From positions 1 through 64,000 of the forward strand of contig DAIRSI010000009.1 of NCBI GenBank assembly GCA_036804505.1: a stretch of 64,000 bases of DNA, written 5' to 3'. Shown one piece after another: positions 38,701 to 45,880 of the stretch; the stretch's first letter is position 1; each line of letters opens with the position of its first letter. A model generated the notes under the pieces. It was not told the origin of the DNA. It was given only the letters and a program-made list of their open reading frames with translations, and made no database searches. This DNA comes from Phocaeicola_A sp036804505. Lineage in GTDB: Bacteria; Bacteroidota; Bacteroidia; Bacteroidales; Bacteroidaceae. The translations under genes and the position numbers were made by a program.

Positions 38701-39668
38701 GTAGTGTTCCCTACAATATTTTTATAATGCTTGAACAGGTGATTCTCTGGGTTGAAAAAATCTATTCCTCCAAAGTAGGACCCTACCCAGATGTTGCCTT
38801 GTTTGTCTTTCAGCAATGACCATACTGAATTGTGTGACAGTCCGTCCTTTTGTCCGTTGGCTGTATATACGTGCAGTTCTCCTTGTTTGTCCCGTTGGTA
38901 CAATCCGTTCATTGTGCCAATCCACATATTTCCGACATTGTCTTCACAGAAAACACGGACATCATTGTCCTTTCCTAATGTGGTACCTTGTACCAGTTTA
39001 TCATTACTATAGATATAATAGCCGTGCCGTTGGGTGCCTATCCATATACTTCCCTTTTTGTCGATATAAATTGTTTCTATAAAGAGTCCGTTCAACAAAT
39101 GTCGGGATTGTTTGTATTTTGTGTCATATAGAAAAAGTCCGTCTTTGTCTGTTCCTATGATAATTCGATTTTCACCGATGGTCAGCGAGTGTGCAGAAAG
39201 GGTGGAAGGTAATGTATATATGAGCTTTATCTTTTTACTTTTGTCCAGGGTAAAGATGCGATTCCCAATGGCATAGTATAGAATCCCGTTAACAAAGGCC
39301 ATAGCAGAGGTTGGGCCGCTTACAAGTTGTGTTATTTGTTCCGTCCGTATATCAATTTTATCTATGCCGTTTGCCGAAAATGCAAAAACATGTCCTTTAC
39401 CATCGCCGGACACTTTTGTAATGATATTGTCGTGGATGGAATTCTTGGAATCCACTTTTACCGTGAATGTCTTGATGTATCTTCCGTCATAGAGGTTGAG
39501 CCCGCGCTGGGTCCCTATCCAGAGAAACCCTCGTTCATCTTGATAGATAGACATAACGGAATAGTTGGATAACTGATCGGGGGAAGACAAATGATTGAAT
39601 ATGATTTGTGCATGTATGCACATGCAGCAAAGCAATCCGATTAAAATCAGTAGTCTTTTCCTCATCAT
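35718..39668 (-). CDS. Hybrid two-component system sensor/regulator 2 (HTCS2)
   Basis: A 1316-residue sensor with the same order of parts as HTCS1: signal peptide, periplasmic double propeller (GFLWIGTQRGLNLYDG and later blades), Y_Y_Y domain (about 690-755), membrane helix (about 760-780), HisKA with His810 in FFTNISHEFRTP, HATPase with GTGIGLALTKS, receiver with Asp1112 in TDVVMPRKNG, and AraC helix-turn-helix near 1215-1310. It is close to HTCS1 throughout, so the two are paralogues. It is divergent from the GH16 gene and presumably controls PUL2. A second ATG (39665) is adjacent to the first. Confidence 0.93.
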   Translation of the reverse strand: MMRKRLLILIGLLCCMCIHAQIIFNHLSSPDQLSNYSVMSIYQDERGFLWIGTQRGLNLYDGRYIKTFTVKVDSKNSIHDNIITKVSGDGKGHVFAFSANGIDKIDIRTEQITQLVSGPTSAMAFVNGILYYAIGNRIFTLDKSKKIKLIYTLPSTLSAHSLTIGENRIIIGTDKDGLFLYDTKYKQSRHLLNGLFIETIYIDKKGSIWIGTQRHGYYIYSNDKLVQGTTLGKDNDVRVFCEDNVGNMWIGTMNGLYQRDKQGELHVYTANGQKDGLSHNSVWSLLKDKQGNIWVGSYFGGIDFFNPENHLFKHYKNIVGNTTTQPVVGEMVEDKHQNLWISTDGNGLNCLNRYTGVFSNISTANGLGHNNVRSLWYDTKNDLLYIGMHMGGMDCLNISNRQLKHCLTSPSAVKYIPSKVVNNIAQWKDQLILASRDGIFRYDINSGIVSPITNNETIFKKLGGPRFIYVDKKGRLWSSGGEDGIYILDLKDNSFHNYSYKKREKGSLNSNNVNYIFEDSKDRMWMCTGEAGLQIFNDKDETFQNLPNPEHFIVSNCTFSMCEIGDDLYVVETDKGFYIYNHKTNRYLSYTNQNELPLVSVFQESLYKVSDGTVFLGGINGLISFNPNELIKQKGDYDIYPSRLLVNGGEILPNDKSGILKYVISYTDKIELNSSQSNFSIEYSIMDFIPNHRKELEYYLEGYSKDWMPATMGNLVSFNNLDSGNYTLKVRLKGQQKCSVLHIHILPPFYLTVWAYIIYVILTFIIILFLNRTYKRRIRLQEQVKYEQKRVEYVEEINQSKMRFFTNISHEFRTPLTVIIGNADNLVRTSGLNPGIYNKILSIFKASTQLQELISELLDFRKQEQGQMELHVTRCNMVHFLSESIYLFAEYAQGKGIDITYDAVDKDIEAWIDCKQIQKVINNLVSNALKHTNKGDSIRMKLRQNEHEIIISVQDTGCGIPQAELNNIFRRFYQLDISSVGTGIGLALTKSIVELHHGFISVDSSEGKGSTFTITLQKGNEWYTPENLSHAEATLDETIQTKEIAINYLPETEEHLDENKGQPHIVIVEDNEELRLMLKDLFCKDYQVTLAADGEEGWQKVSEELPELVLTDVVMPRKNGIELCKQIKENFDTCHIPVVMLTARVSIEHNLEGLNTGADDYITKPFNTSLLLLRCNNIIRNRIMLQQKFAKQPDASVETLITNNKDKKFMEDVMAYINTNLGNTEFNIEDIASELCISRSKFFAKLKSISGQTPHEFLSGIRMKKAIALLENCPDMNITEIGMEVGFGSLRYFSKVFKETMGCTPMEYRKTKEELK

Positions 39669-39697
39669 GGATTTTCCGGTTTAACTGTTATTGAAAA

Positions 39698-39705
39698 CAA
39701 AAGTA
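39698..39705 (-). promoter_or_regulatory. -7 element of HTCS2
   Basis: TACTTTTG on the minus strand matches TAnnTTTG, 29 bases before the start codon at 39668. No clear -33 element is seen. Confidence 0.5.
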
Positions 39706-39808
39706 CAAATAAAAAACTTTACATTAAAAATACATAGGGATATTTATTAAATTCTTGACTATTTTTCCCCCTTATTCATTTATCGTATCAAAAAACGTAT
39801 TTTATTCG

Positions 39809-39847
39809 TTTTTTGTACGTTTGGAATATATTTTTTGTACGAAAAGT
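39809..39847 (+). promoter_or_regulatory. Putative HTCS operator of the GH16 gene
   Basis: TTTTTTGTACG occurs at 39809-39819 and again at 39831-39841, a direct repeat 22 bp apart. The proximal GTAC (39837) is 36 bp before the -7 element. The proximal copy and its right flank resemble the sequence upstream of susC2. Confidence 0.65.
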
Positions 39848-39872
39848 GCTTATAGATGGAGAATCTTCCTTT

Positions 39873-39880
39873 TATTTTTG
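39873..39880 (+). promoter_or_regulatory. -7 element of the GH16 gene
   Basis: TATTTTTG matches TAnnTTTG. No good -33 element is present, as expected for an activator-dependent promoter. Confidence 0.5.
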
Positions 39881-39936
39881 TTCCATCATTTCTTGATGAC
39901 TAAATGGAATGGTTTAACCTTAATATATATAATAAT

Positions 39937-40758
39937 ATGAAGAAATTTTTTCTCTGTTGTGTTTTACTATCGTCTATTCTGACATCATGCGCAAAAGAAG
40001 AAGAACAAGGTCAGAATACCGGCAGTTTGATGACTTTCTCAGATGAATTTACAGGAAATACTCTGGATACAAATAAATGGATGTATAGGGAATTGGGTAA
40101 ATTAAGAAATGATGCATGGTACGTGAAGGATGCCGTTACACTGGAGAACGGCAATCTGAAGATATCTGTTTACAGTACGAAGGAAAGTGACGGGACGTAC
40201 AAGCATTATACCGGAATGATAGCTACGCAAGGTCTTTTTCTGCAAAAACACGGTTATTTTGAATCCAAAATTAAATTTGTTACCCAACCTGGTGAATGGG
40301 GAGCCTTTTGGCTCCAAAGTCCCACTATGGGAAAAACCGGCATGACTGATGAAGAGGCCGGTGAAGAGATTGACATAGTGGAACATCGTGTTGTTGATCA
40401 AAACAAAAAGGATGTGTCCAATCTTCTTATTCAAACTATCCATTGGGGTGGCTATGGAGCCAATCACAAGTCAAGCAGTTTCCAGAGGAACAATACAGGA
40501 ATCAATACAGGCTATCATATATATGCATTGGAATGGACTGAAAATGCTTATATCATGTATCTGGACGGAGTGGAGACTCATCGTTGGGACAGGACAGGTA
40601 ATGTTCCTGTCTCTCAGACGAAAGAATACATCATATTGAGTTGTGAGGCTCGTAATGGTTCTTGGGCCGGAAGTATACCCGATGAAGGATATAAGAAAGA
40701 TGAGTGCTATATGCTGGTAGACTATGTGAGAGTATATTCCGAGAATCCATATAAATAG
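39937..40758 (+). CDS. GH16-family endo-glycosidase lipoprotein
   Basis: A 273-residue exported lipoprotein (lipobox LTSC, Cys18), probably exposed on the cell surface. The GH16 catalytic motif EIDIVE places the nucleophile at Glu144, Asp146 beside it, and the acid/base at Glu149. Family members cleave beta-1,3 or beta-1,4 linkages in glucans, galactans and related chains; the exact specificity cannot be read here. The frame starts earlier at 39904, but the ATG at 39937 begins the signal peptide. It has its own operator and lies ahead of susC2, so it may make the first surface cut in PUL2. Confidence 0.87.
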   Translation: MKKFFLCCVLLSSILTSCAKEEEQGQNTGSLMTFSDEFTGNTLDTNKWMYRELGKLRNDAWYVKDAVTLENGNLKISVYSTKESDGTYKHYTGMIATQGLFLQKHGYFESKIKFVTQPGEWGAFWLQSPTMGKTGMTDEEAGEEIDIVEHRVVDQNKKDVSNLLIQTIHWGGYGANHKSSSFQRNNTGINTGYHIYALEWTENAYIMYLDGVETHRWDRTGNVPVSQTKEYIILSCEARNGSWAGSIPDEGYKKDECYMLVDYVRVYSENPYK

Positions 40759-40787
40759 AACAATAACCTGATAAGTCGGAATGTGAC

Positions 40788-40854
40788 CTATTCGTCCAAA
40801 AAACATGCAGAATCCGTATAAAATACATTTAGTGTATATTTTTTGGACAAATAG
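40788..40854. repeat. Long inverted repeat upstream of susC2
   Basis: CTATTCGTCCAAAAAACAT (40788-40806) and ATATTTTTTGGACAAATAG (40836-40854) are inverted copies with 2 mismatches in 19. The right arm contains the proximal operator half-site of susC2. It may be a terminator for the GH16 message or part of the control region. Confidence 0.6.
40823..40854 (+). promoter_or_regulatory. Putative HTCS operator of susC2
   Basis: Half-sites ATACATTTAG (40823-40832) and GGACAAATAG (40845-40854) are 22 bp apart, and the proximal one is 36 bp before the -7 element. The half-sites are more diverged than at the GH16 promoter. Confidence 0.5.
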
Positions 40855-40880
40855 TGCCTGTTCGATGCATAAGAAGCTTA

Positions 40881-40888
40881 TAAATTTG
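40881..40888 (+). promoter_or_regulatory. -7 element of susC2
   Basis: TAAATTTG matches TAnnTTTG, 26 bases before the ATG at 40915. Confidence 0.55.
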
Positions 40889-40914
40889 TTACACTAATTT
40901 TTTAACAATATATT

Positions 40915-43900
40915 ATGAATGCACATGAATTAATGAAAAGAACAAGAATGGCATCGCTACTGGCGGTACTTCTTGGAATTCCGTTTCCTCTTATGGCAAC
41001 CAATCCTAATCAGAGTAGTAGAGATGTGACTTTAGTGGCACCGCAATCCAATAAAATAAGCGGTACGATTAAGGACTCTCAAGGAGAACCTATTATTGGT
41101 GCTTCCATCGTGGAGGTTGGTACAACCAATGGAACTATTACCGATTATGATGGTAATTTTACCCTCACAACATCGGGGAAAGATCTTCGAATCTCTTATA
41201 TAGGATACATCACACAGACTATTAAGACCCATGGTTCCGGTAAATATGATATTGTTTTGAAGGAAGATGCTAAAACCTTGGATGAAGTGGTAGTCGTAGG
41301 TTACGGTACTCAGAAAAAAGTAAACCTTTCCGGTTCCGTATCATCAGTGGATGTAGGCAAGTTGACTGAAAGCCGTCCTATCACCAATGTATCTCAGGCT
41401 TTGGCCGGTATGGCAGCCGGTGTGCAGGTAACGTCAGGCAACAACCGCCCGGGTGATGATAATGCTTCTATTCTGGTTCGCGGTCAAGGAACCTTGAACA
41501 CATCTTCACCTCTTATTATTATAGATGGTGTGGAAGCTGGTATTAATACAGTAAATCCTCAGGATATAGCGTCCATGTCTGTTTTGAAGGATGCGGCTTC
41601 TGCTTCCATTTACGGTTCCAGAGCTGCCAACGGTGTCATCTTGATTACGACAAAGAAAGGAGAAGCAGGTTCCTTGAAGATTGATTACAACGGATATGTA
41701 TCTTTTGAGTCTATCCGCAAGACATTGACTCCTGTATCCAACTATGCAGATTATATGGGATTGGTCAATGAAGGTCTGTCCAATTCAGGATTGAGTACGG
41801 TTTTTAGTCAGACATCCATTGATGCCTGGAAAAATGACGCAGGAAAGAATCCTGTTCTTTATCCGAATACTGATTGGATTGATGCAACTTTCAAAAACTC
41901 TACATCAACCAATCATATTGTCTCTTTGAGTGGAGGTACTGATAAGATTAAGGTATATGGTTCTTTTGGATACATGAACAATCCTGGAGTTATGGAAAAC
42001 ACAAGTTCCAATAAATATAACGGACGTTTTAATATGGAAGCTAATGTTAAACCATGGTTGACAGTAGGAATGCAGTTAAGCGGTTATATCTCTAATAGTG
42101 ATTTGGGAGATACTGAAAATGTTTTTACTTATGCATCAGCAACGACTCCGGGTATGGTATTCCGTGCTCCTGACGGACGTTACGGCGCCATGAATAATTT
42201 GGAAGATGCAGCACAGTCTGCCAATAACAACCCGCTTAAAACATTGAATAGCATCTCAGGAAATAACCGTAAAGATAATGTGAGAGCACGTTTCACAGGA
42301 ACATTTAAACCATTCAAAAACTTTTCGATCAATGCATCCTATTCTTACGAAGGTTTGAATCAACTTAAGGAATCTAAACCGGTCTTTATTGACCAATGGG
42401 ATTTTCAAAATGAGACCATTACCAAATCTGGTGTTTCAAAGAGCAGTTATTACGACTATAATTATAAACTTGAGCGTGACTTTTGGGATGTTACAGCCAA
42501 TTATGAAAACCGTTTCTTTCAAAAGAATTTGGGAGTGAAAGCTATGGTAGGTGCCAGTGCTGAACAGTATTGGACAAAAAATTTTGATGCAAGAAAATAT
42601 GATATGATTGATATTAGTCTGGATGCTATTGATGCTGCAACAGGTGATGCTGCTGCATCAGGTAGCAAAACAGATTGGGCTATGAATTCTTATTTCGGAC
42701 GCGTGAATCTGGATTGGAATAACAAATATTTGCTGGAATTTAATCTCCGTACCGATGGTTCTTCTCGTTTTGCCAAAGGCAATCGTTGGGGCTGGTTCCC
42801 ATCTTTCTCTGCAGCATGGAGAATCGATCAGGAGGCTTTCATGAAGAGCTTGGTGGAGAAAGGTTTGAGCAACTTGAAACTTCGCGCTTCCTATGGTACT
42901 TTGGGTAACAATTCAGTGGCTAACTATGCTGCCATTTCGGTCTACGGACAATCCAATTACGTTCTGAACAACGCCTTGGCAACAGGGTTGGCACAGTTGG
43001 CTTTGGCGAATCGTAATCTTTCATGGGAAAGCACTTATGTTGCAGATGCCGGTGTTGACTTCGGTTTCTTGAATGGCAAGCTGACAGGTACATTCGATTA
43101 TTTCAACAAGAAGACTAAGGATATTTTGATTAACCTTCCGGCACCTGATGTACACGGAACTGCAACAATTCCAACTCAAAATAGTGCTCAGGTAACCAAC
43201 AAAGGTTTTGAACTGTCGTTGGGATGGAATGACAAGATAGGAGATTTCTCTTACTCAGTAAGCGGAAACTTCACGTATGTGACTAACAATGTAGATAAAT
43301 ATAAAGGTAAGGATGTTAGCGGACGTACCATTAGCGGTTCCACATTGATTTGGGAAGGTCATCCGATCAATGCGCATTATGTTTTGGTCGTTGACCGCAT
43401 TCTACAGACGGACAAAGATATGGAATTGGTACAGAATATGATTGCCAATGCACCCGTAGATGCTACAACAGGAAAACAGGTTAATCCGTTCTCTGCTTTC
43501 GGTACACCCAAGAAAGGTGATTATTTATATAAGGATACCAATGGTGACGGAGTTGTCAATTCGGATGACCGTGTCATCAGCAGTGACGGTACGAATCCCA
43601 AGTTCTATTATGGTGTGAATATTTCTGCAGCATGGAAAGGCATTGACTTTTCAGCATTGATTCAAGGTGTGGGAGATGTTAAGACATATTGGCAACAGCC
43701 CGCTTATAATACTCCGACAGTTCGCTATGGATATCAGATTAATAAAGATATTGCCGACGGACGTTGGTACGAAGGACGTACGGATGCCAAATATCCTCGT
43801 TTGCTGAATTATTCAGATACTCGAAATACGCAGAACAGTACTGCTTATCTACAGAGTAAGGCATATATGAAGATTCGTAACATCCAATTAGGTTATACTC

Positions 43901-44067
43901 TTCCAAGATCCATAACGAATATGATGCAGATTGACAGACTTCGTATTTACGGCAGTTTGGAGAACTTCTTTACATTCACCAGTTACAAGGGATTTGACCC
44001 TGAGGTTTCCGGATTGGATTATCCAACTATGAAACAAGCTGTTGTAGGTATCAATGTAACATTTTAA
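40915..44067 (+). CDS. SusC-like TonB-dependent outer-membrane transporter (PUL2)
   Basis: A 1050-residue outer-membrane receptor for the PUL2 oligosaccharide. It has a signal peptide (about 1-29), a carboxypeptidase-regulatory-like domain (ISGTIKDSQGEPIIGASIVEVG, about 45-125), the box DEVVVVGYGTQKK, a plug with YGSRAANGVILITTKKG, and a barrel ending in VGINVTF. It differs in sequence from the PUL1 SusC, so the two loci import different glycans or different parts of one glycan. SusD follows after 12 bp. Confidence 0.93.
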   Translation: MNAHELMKRTRMASLLAVLLGIPFPLMATNPNQSSRDVTLVAPQSNKISGTIKDSQGEPIIGASIVEVGTTNGTITDYDGNFTLTTSGKDLRISYIGYITQTIKTHGSGKYDIVLKEDAKTLDEVVVVGYGTQKKVNLSGSVSSVDVGKLTESRPITNVSQALAGMAAGVQVTSGNNRPGDDNASILVRGQGTLNTSSPLIIIDGVEAGINTVNPQDIASMSVLKDAASASIYGSRAANGVILITTKKGEAGSLKIDYNGYVSFESIRKTLTPVSNYADYMGLVNEGLSNSGLSTVFSQTSIDAWKNDAGKNPVLYPNTDWIDATFKNSTSTNHIVSLSGGTDKIKVYGSFGYMNNPGVMENTSSNKYNGRFNMEANVKPWLTVGMQLSGYISNSDLGDTENVFTYASATTPGMVFRAPDGRYGAMNNLEDAAQSANNNPLKTLNSISGNNRKDNVRARFTGTFKPFKNFSINASYSYEGLNQLKESKPVFIDQWDFQNETITKSGVSKSSYYDYNYKLERDFWDVTANYENRFFQKNLGVKAMVGASAEQYWTKNFDARKYDMIDISLDAIDAATGDAAASGSKTDWAMNSYFGRVNLDWNNKYLLEFNLRTDGSSRFAKGNRWGWFPSFSAAWRIDQEAFMKSLVEKGLSNLKLRASYGTLGNNSVANYAAISVYGQSNYVLNNALATGLAQLALANRNLSWESTYVADAGVDFGFLNGKLTGTFDYFNKKTKDILINLPAPDVHGTATIPTQNSAQVTNKGFELSLGWNDKIGDFSYSVSGNFTYVTNNVDKYKGKDVSGRTISGSTLIWEGHPINAHYVLVVDRILQTDKDMELVQNMIANAPVDATTGKQVNPFSAFGTPKKGDYLYKDTNGDGVVNSDDRVISSDGTNPKFYYGVNISAAWKGIDFSALIQGVGDVKTYWQQPAYNTPTVRYGYQINKDIADGRWYEGRTDAKYPRLLNYSDTRNTQNSTAYLQSKAYMKIRNIQLGYTLPRSITNMMQIDRLRIYGSLENFFTFTSYKGFDPEVSGLDYPTMKQAVVGINVTF

Positions 44068-44079
44068 TATGAATTCAAT

Positions 44080-45798
44080 ATGAAAAAGAATATAATATAT
44101 ATAGCTTTAGGTGCAGCCACTCTATTCTCGATGAGCAGCTGTTATGATTTGGATAGATACCCTGCTGATAAGTTGAGCGCAGGAACTTTTTGGAAAACGC
44201 AGACTCATGCAGATCAGGCCATGATGGGTGTCTATTCTGAACTCCAGAATGATGATGTTTATGGCATCTATTTTGGATTGGATTGTTTAGGTAATGTAGG
44301 AATGGGATATGATCCAGCTTCTTATCAACCAATTGCGAGAGGTACAACGGATGCTAGAACATCTTTTTATAGTAATAAATGGAAAGCGCTGTATGATGGC
44401 GTTGCCCGTGCCAATACTGTTATTCAGAACGTACCTAATATCAGCATGACAGATGAACTGAAAGCACGTTACATTGGTGAAGCTAAATTCATGCGTGCCT
44501 TGTTCTATTTCAATCTGTTGGATTTCTATGGAGGTGTGCCTTTGTATGATGAAAAAACTGTAATTGAAACAGATTTTAATAACATGACCAAACCTCGTAG
44601 TACTGTAGAAGAAACCCGTTCATTTATTTTGAGTGATCTGGATGCTGCCGTTGCGGTATTACCTGATTCATGGGAATCATCCAATGCTGGTCGTGCAACG
44701 AAAGATGCAGCTATTGCATTGAAAGGAAAGGTATTGCTTTATGCAAAGAAATATTCAGAGGCTGCCACTGAATTCGAAAAAGTTGTCAGTGGCAATCGCC
44801 ACCAGCTTTATTCCGACTATACTAATTTGTTCAAACCGGGAGGTGATGAGAGCAGTGAAATGATTTTTGCCGTACAGAATTTGGGTGGAGTTGGTCAGGA
44901 TTATGGCATGCCGATGACCTTCTATATGGGCACTCGTTCTTCCTTTGGAAGTGATTGGAACAACGTGATGCTTTCTACTGATTTTGTAGATTCATACGAA
45001 TGGAAAGATGGTCGTTCCTTTAATTGGGAGGAAGTTATACCTGGGTTTACAACCAATCAGAAGATTAAGGATGCTACATTCCGTGCTACTCTGACGAGTG
45101 ACAAGACAAAAGTTTCTAAATATCCGGAAGCCAAAGACAAGCTTTTGGCTATGTATGACCAGCGTGACCCTCGTATGCAGGCAACAGTTATTCTTCCATA
45201 TACATGGTATAAAGGTTGGGTTAATAATGCCCGCAAGGATTGTGAGTATGTGGTTGGTCCAACTGGTGCAGCCAATGAGAAAAATGGTATGATTCGTATT
45301 AATCAGAATTATGAAACGTATGTATATAGAAAGTTTGTTGCCGAATATGATATGAATGGAGCTATCAACAATCGTGCGGATACTCCTATCAATTTCCCGA
45401 TTATCCGTTATGCAGACGTATTGCTGATGTTGGCGGAATGTGATAATGAATTAGGCAAGCTTGATGATGCTGTGGCGCTGATTAATAAAGTTCGTAGTCG
45501 TGTAGGGATGCCGGGCATCAATAGTGGTGCCACTTGGTTGGAAGCTCGTACGAAAGATGCTGTTTTTAGCCGTATTCGTCATGAGCGTACTGTGGAATTG
45601 GCAGGTGAAGGTCTTAGTTACAGTGACTTGCGTCGCTGGGGATTACTGATGAGTTTGAATGGAAAAGGTGAGTCCGGTTTTACAGGTACAAAAACATATT
45701 ATACTCGCACCGTACAGGATCGCGACTATTTGTGGCCTATTCCGGGAGGGGAAATTGATAAGAATTCAGCTTTGACTCAAAATCCCGGATGGAATTAA
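44080..45798 (+). CDS. SusD-like glycan-binding lipoprotein (PUL2)
   Basis: A 572-residue lipoprotein (lipobox MSSC, Cys21) partnering the PUL2 SusC. It has RagB/SusD hallmarks: AKFMRALFYFNLLDFYGGVPL, FPIIRYADVLLMLAECDNE, RHERTVELAGEGLSYSDLRRWG and a C-terminal YLWPIPGGEIDKNSALTQNPGW. It is longer than the PUL1 SusD by 45 residues. A stable hairpin lies 26 bp after the stop. Confidence 0.92.
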   Translation: MKKNIIYIALGAATLFSMSSCYDLDRYPADKLSAGTFWKTQTHADQAMMGVYSELQNDDVYGIYFGLDCLGNVGMGYDPASYQPIARGTTDARTSFYSNKWKALYDGVARANTVIQNVPNISMTDELKARYIGEAKFMRALFYFNLLDFYGGVPLYDEKTVIETDFNNMTKPRSTVEETRSFILSDLDAAVAVLPDSWESSNAGRATKDAAIALKGKVLLYAKKYSEAATEFEKVVSGNRHQLYSDYTNLFKPGGDESSEMIFAVQNLGGVGQDYGMPMTFYMGTRSSFGSDWNNVMLSTDFVDSYEWKDGRSFNWEEVIPGFTTNQKIKDATFRATLTSDKTKVSKYPEAKDKLLAMYDQRDPRMQATVILPYTWYKGWVNNARKDCEYVVGPTGAANEKNGMIRINQNYETYVYRKFVAEYDMNGAINNRADTPINFPIIRYADVLLMLAECDNELGKLDDAVALINKVRSRVGMPGINSGATWLEARTKDAVFSRIRHERTVELAGEGLSYSDLRRWGLLMSLNGKGESGFTGTKTYYTRTVQDRDYLWPIPGGEIDKNSALTQNPGWN

Positions 45799-45824
45799 TT
45801 TTGAAATATTTAATCTCTCTTTAT

Positions 45825-45863
45825 AAGTTTCCCTCCCTCACAGATGAGGAGGGAGGGAAACTT
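45825..45863 (+). terminator. Stable hairpin after susD2
   Basis: AAGTTTCCCTCCCTC pairs perfectly with GAGGGAGGGAAACTT (15 bp) around a 9-base loop. The following T-tract is poor (CCTTTAT). It may act as a partial terminator or as an mRNA-stability element that keeps susCD more highly expressed than the downstream enzymes. Confidence 0.6.
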
Positions 45864-45880
45864 CCTTTATCACAACTACT

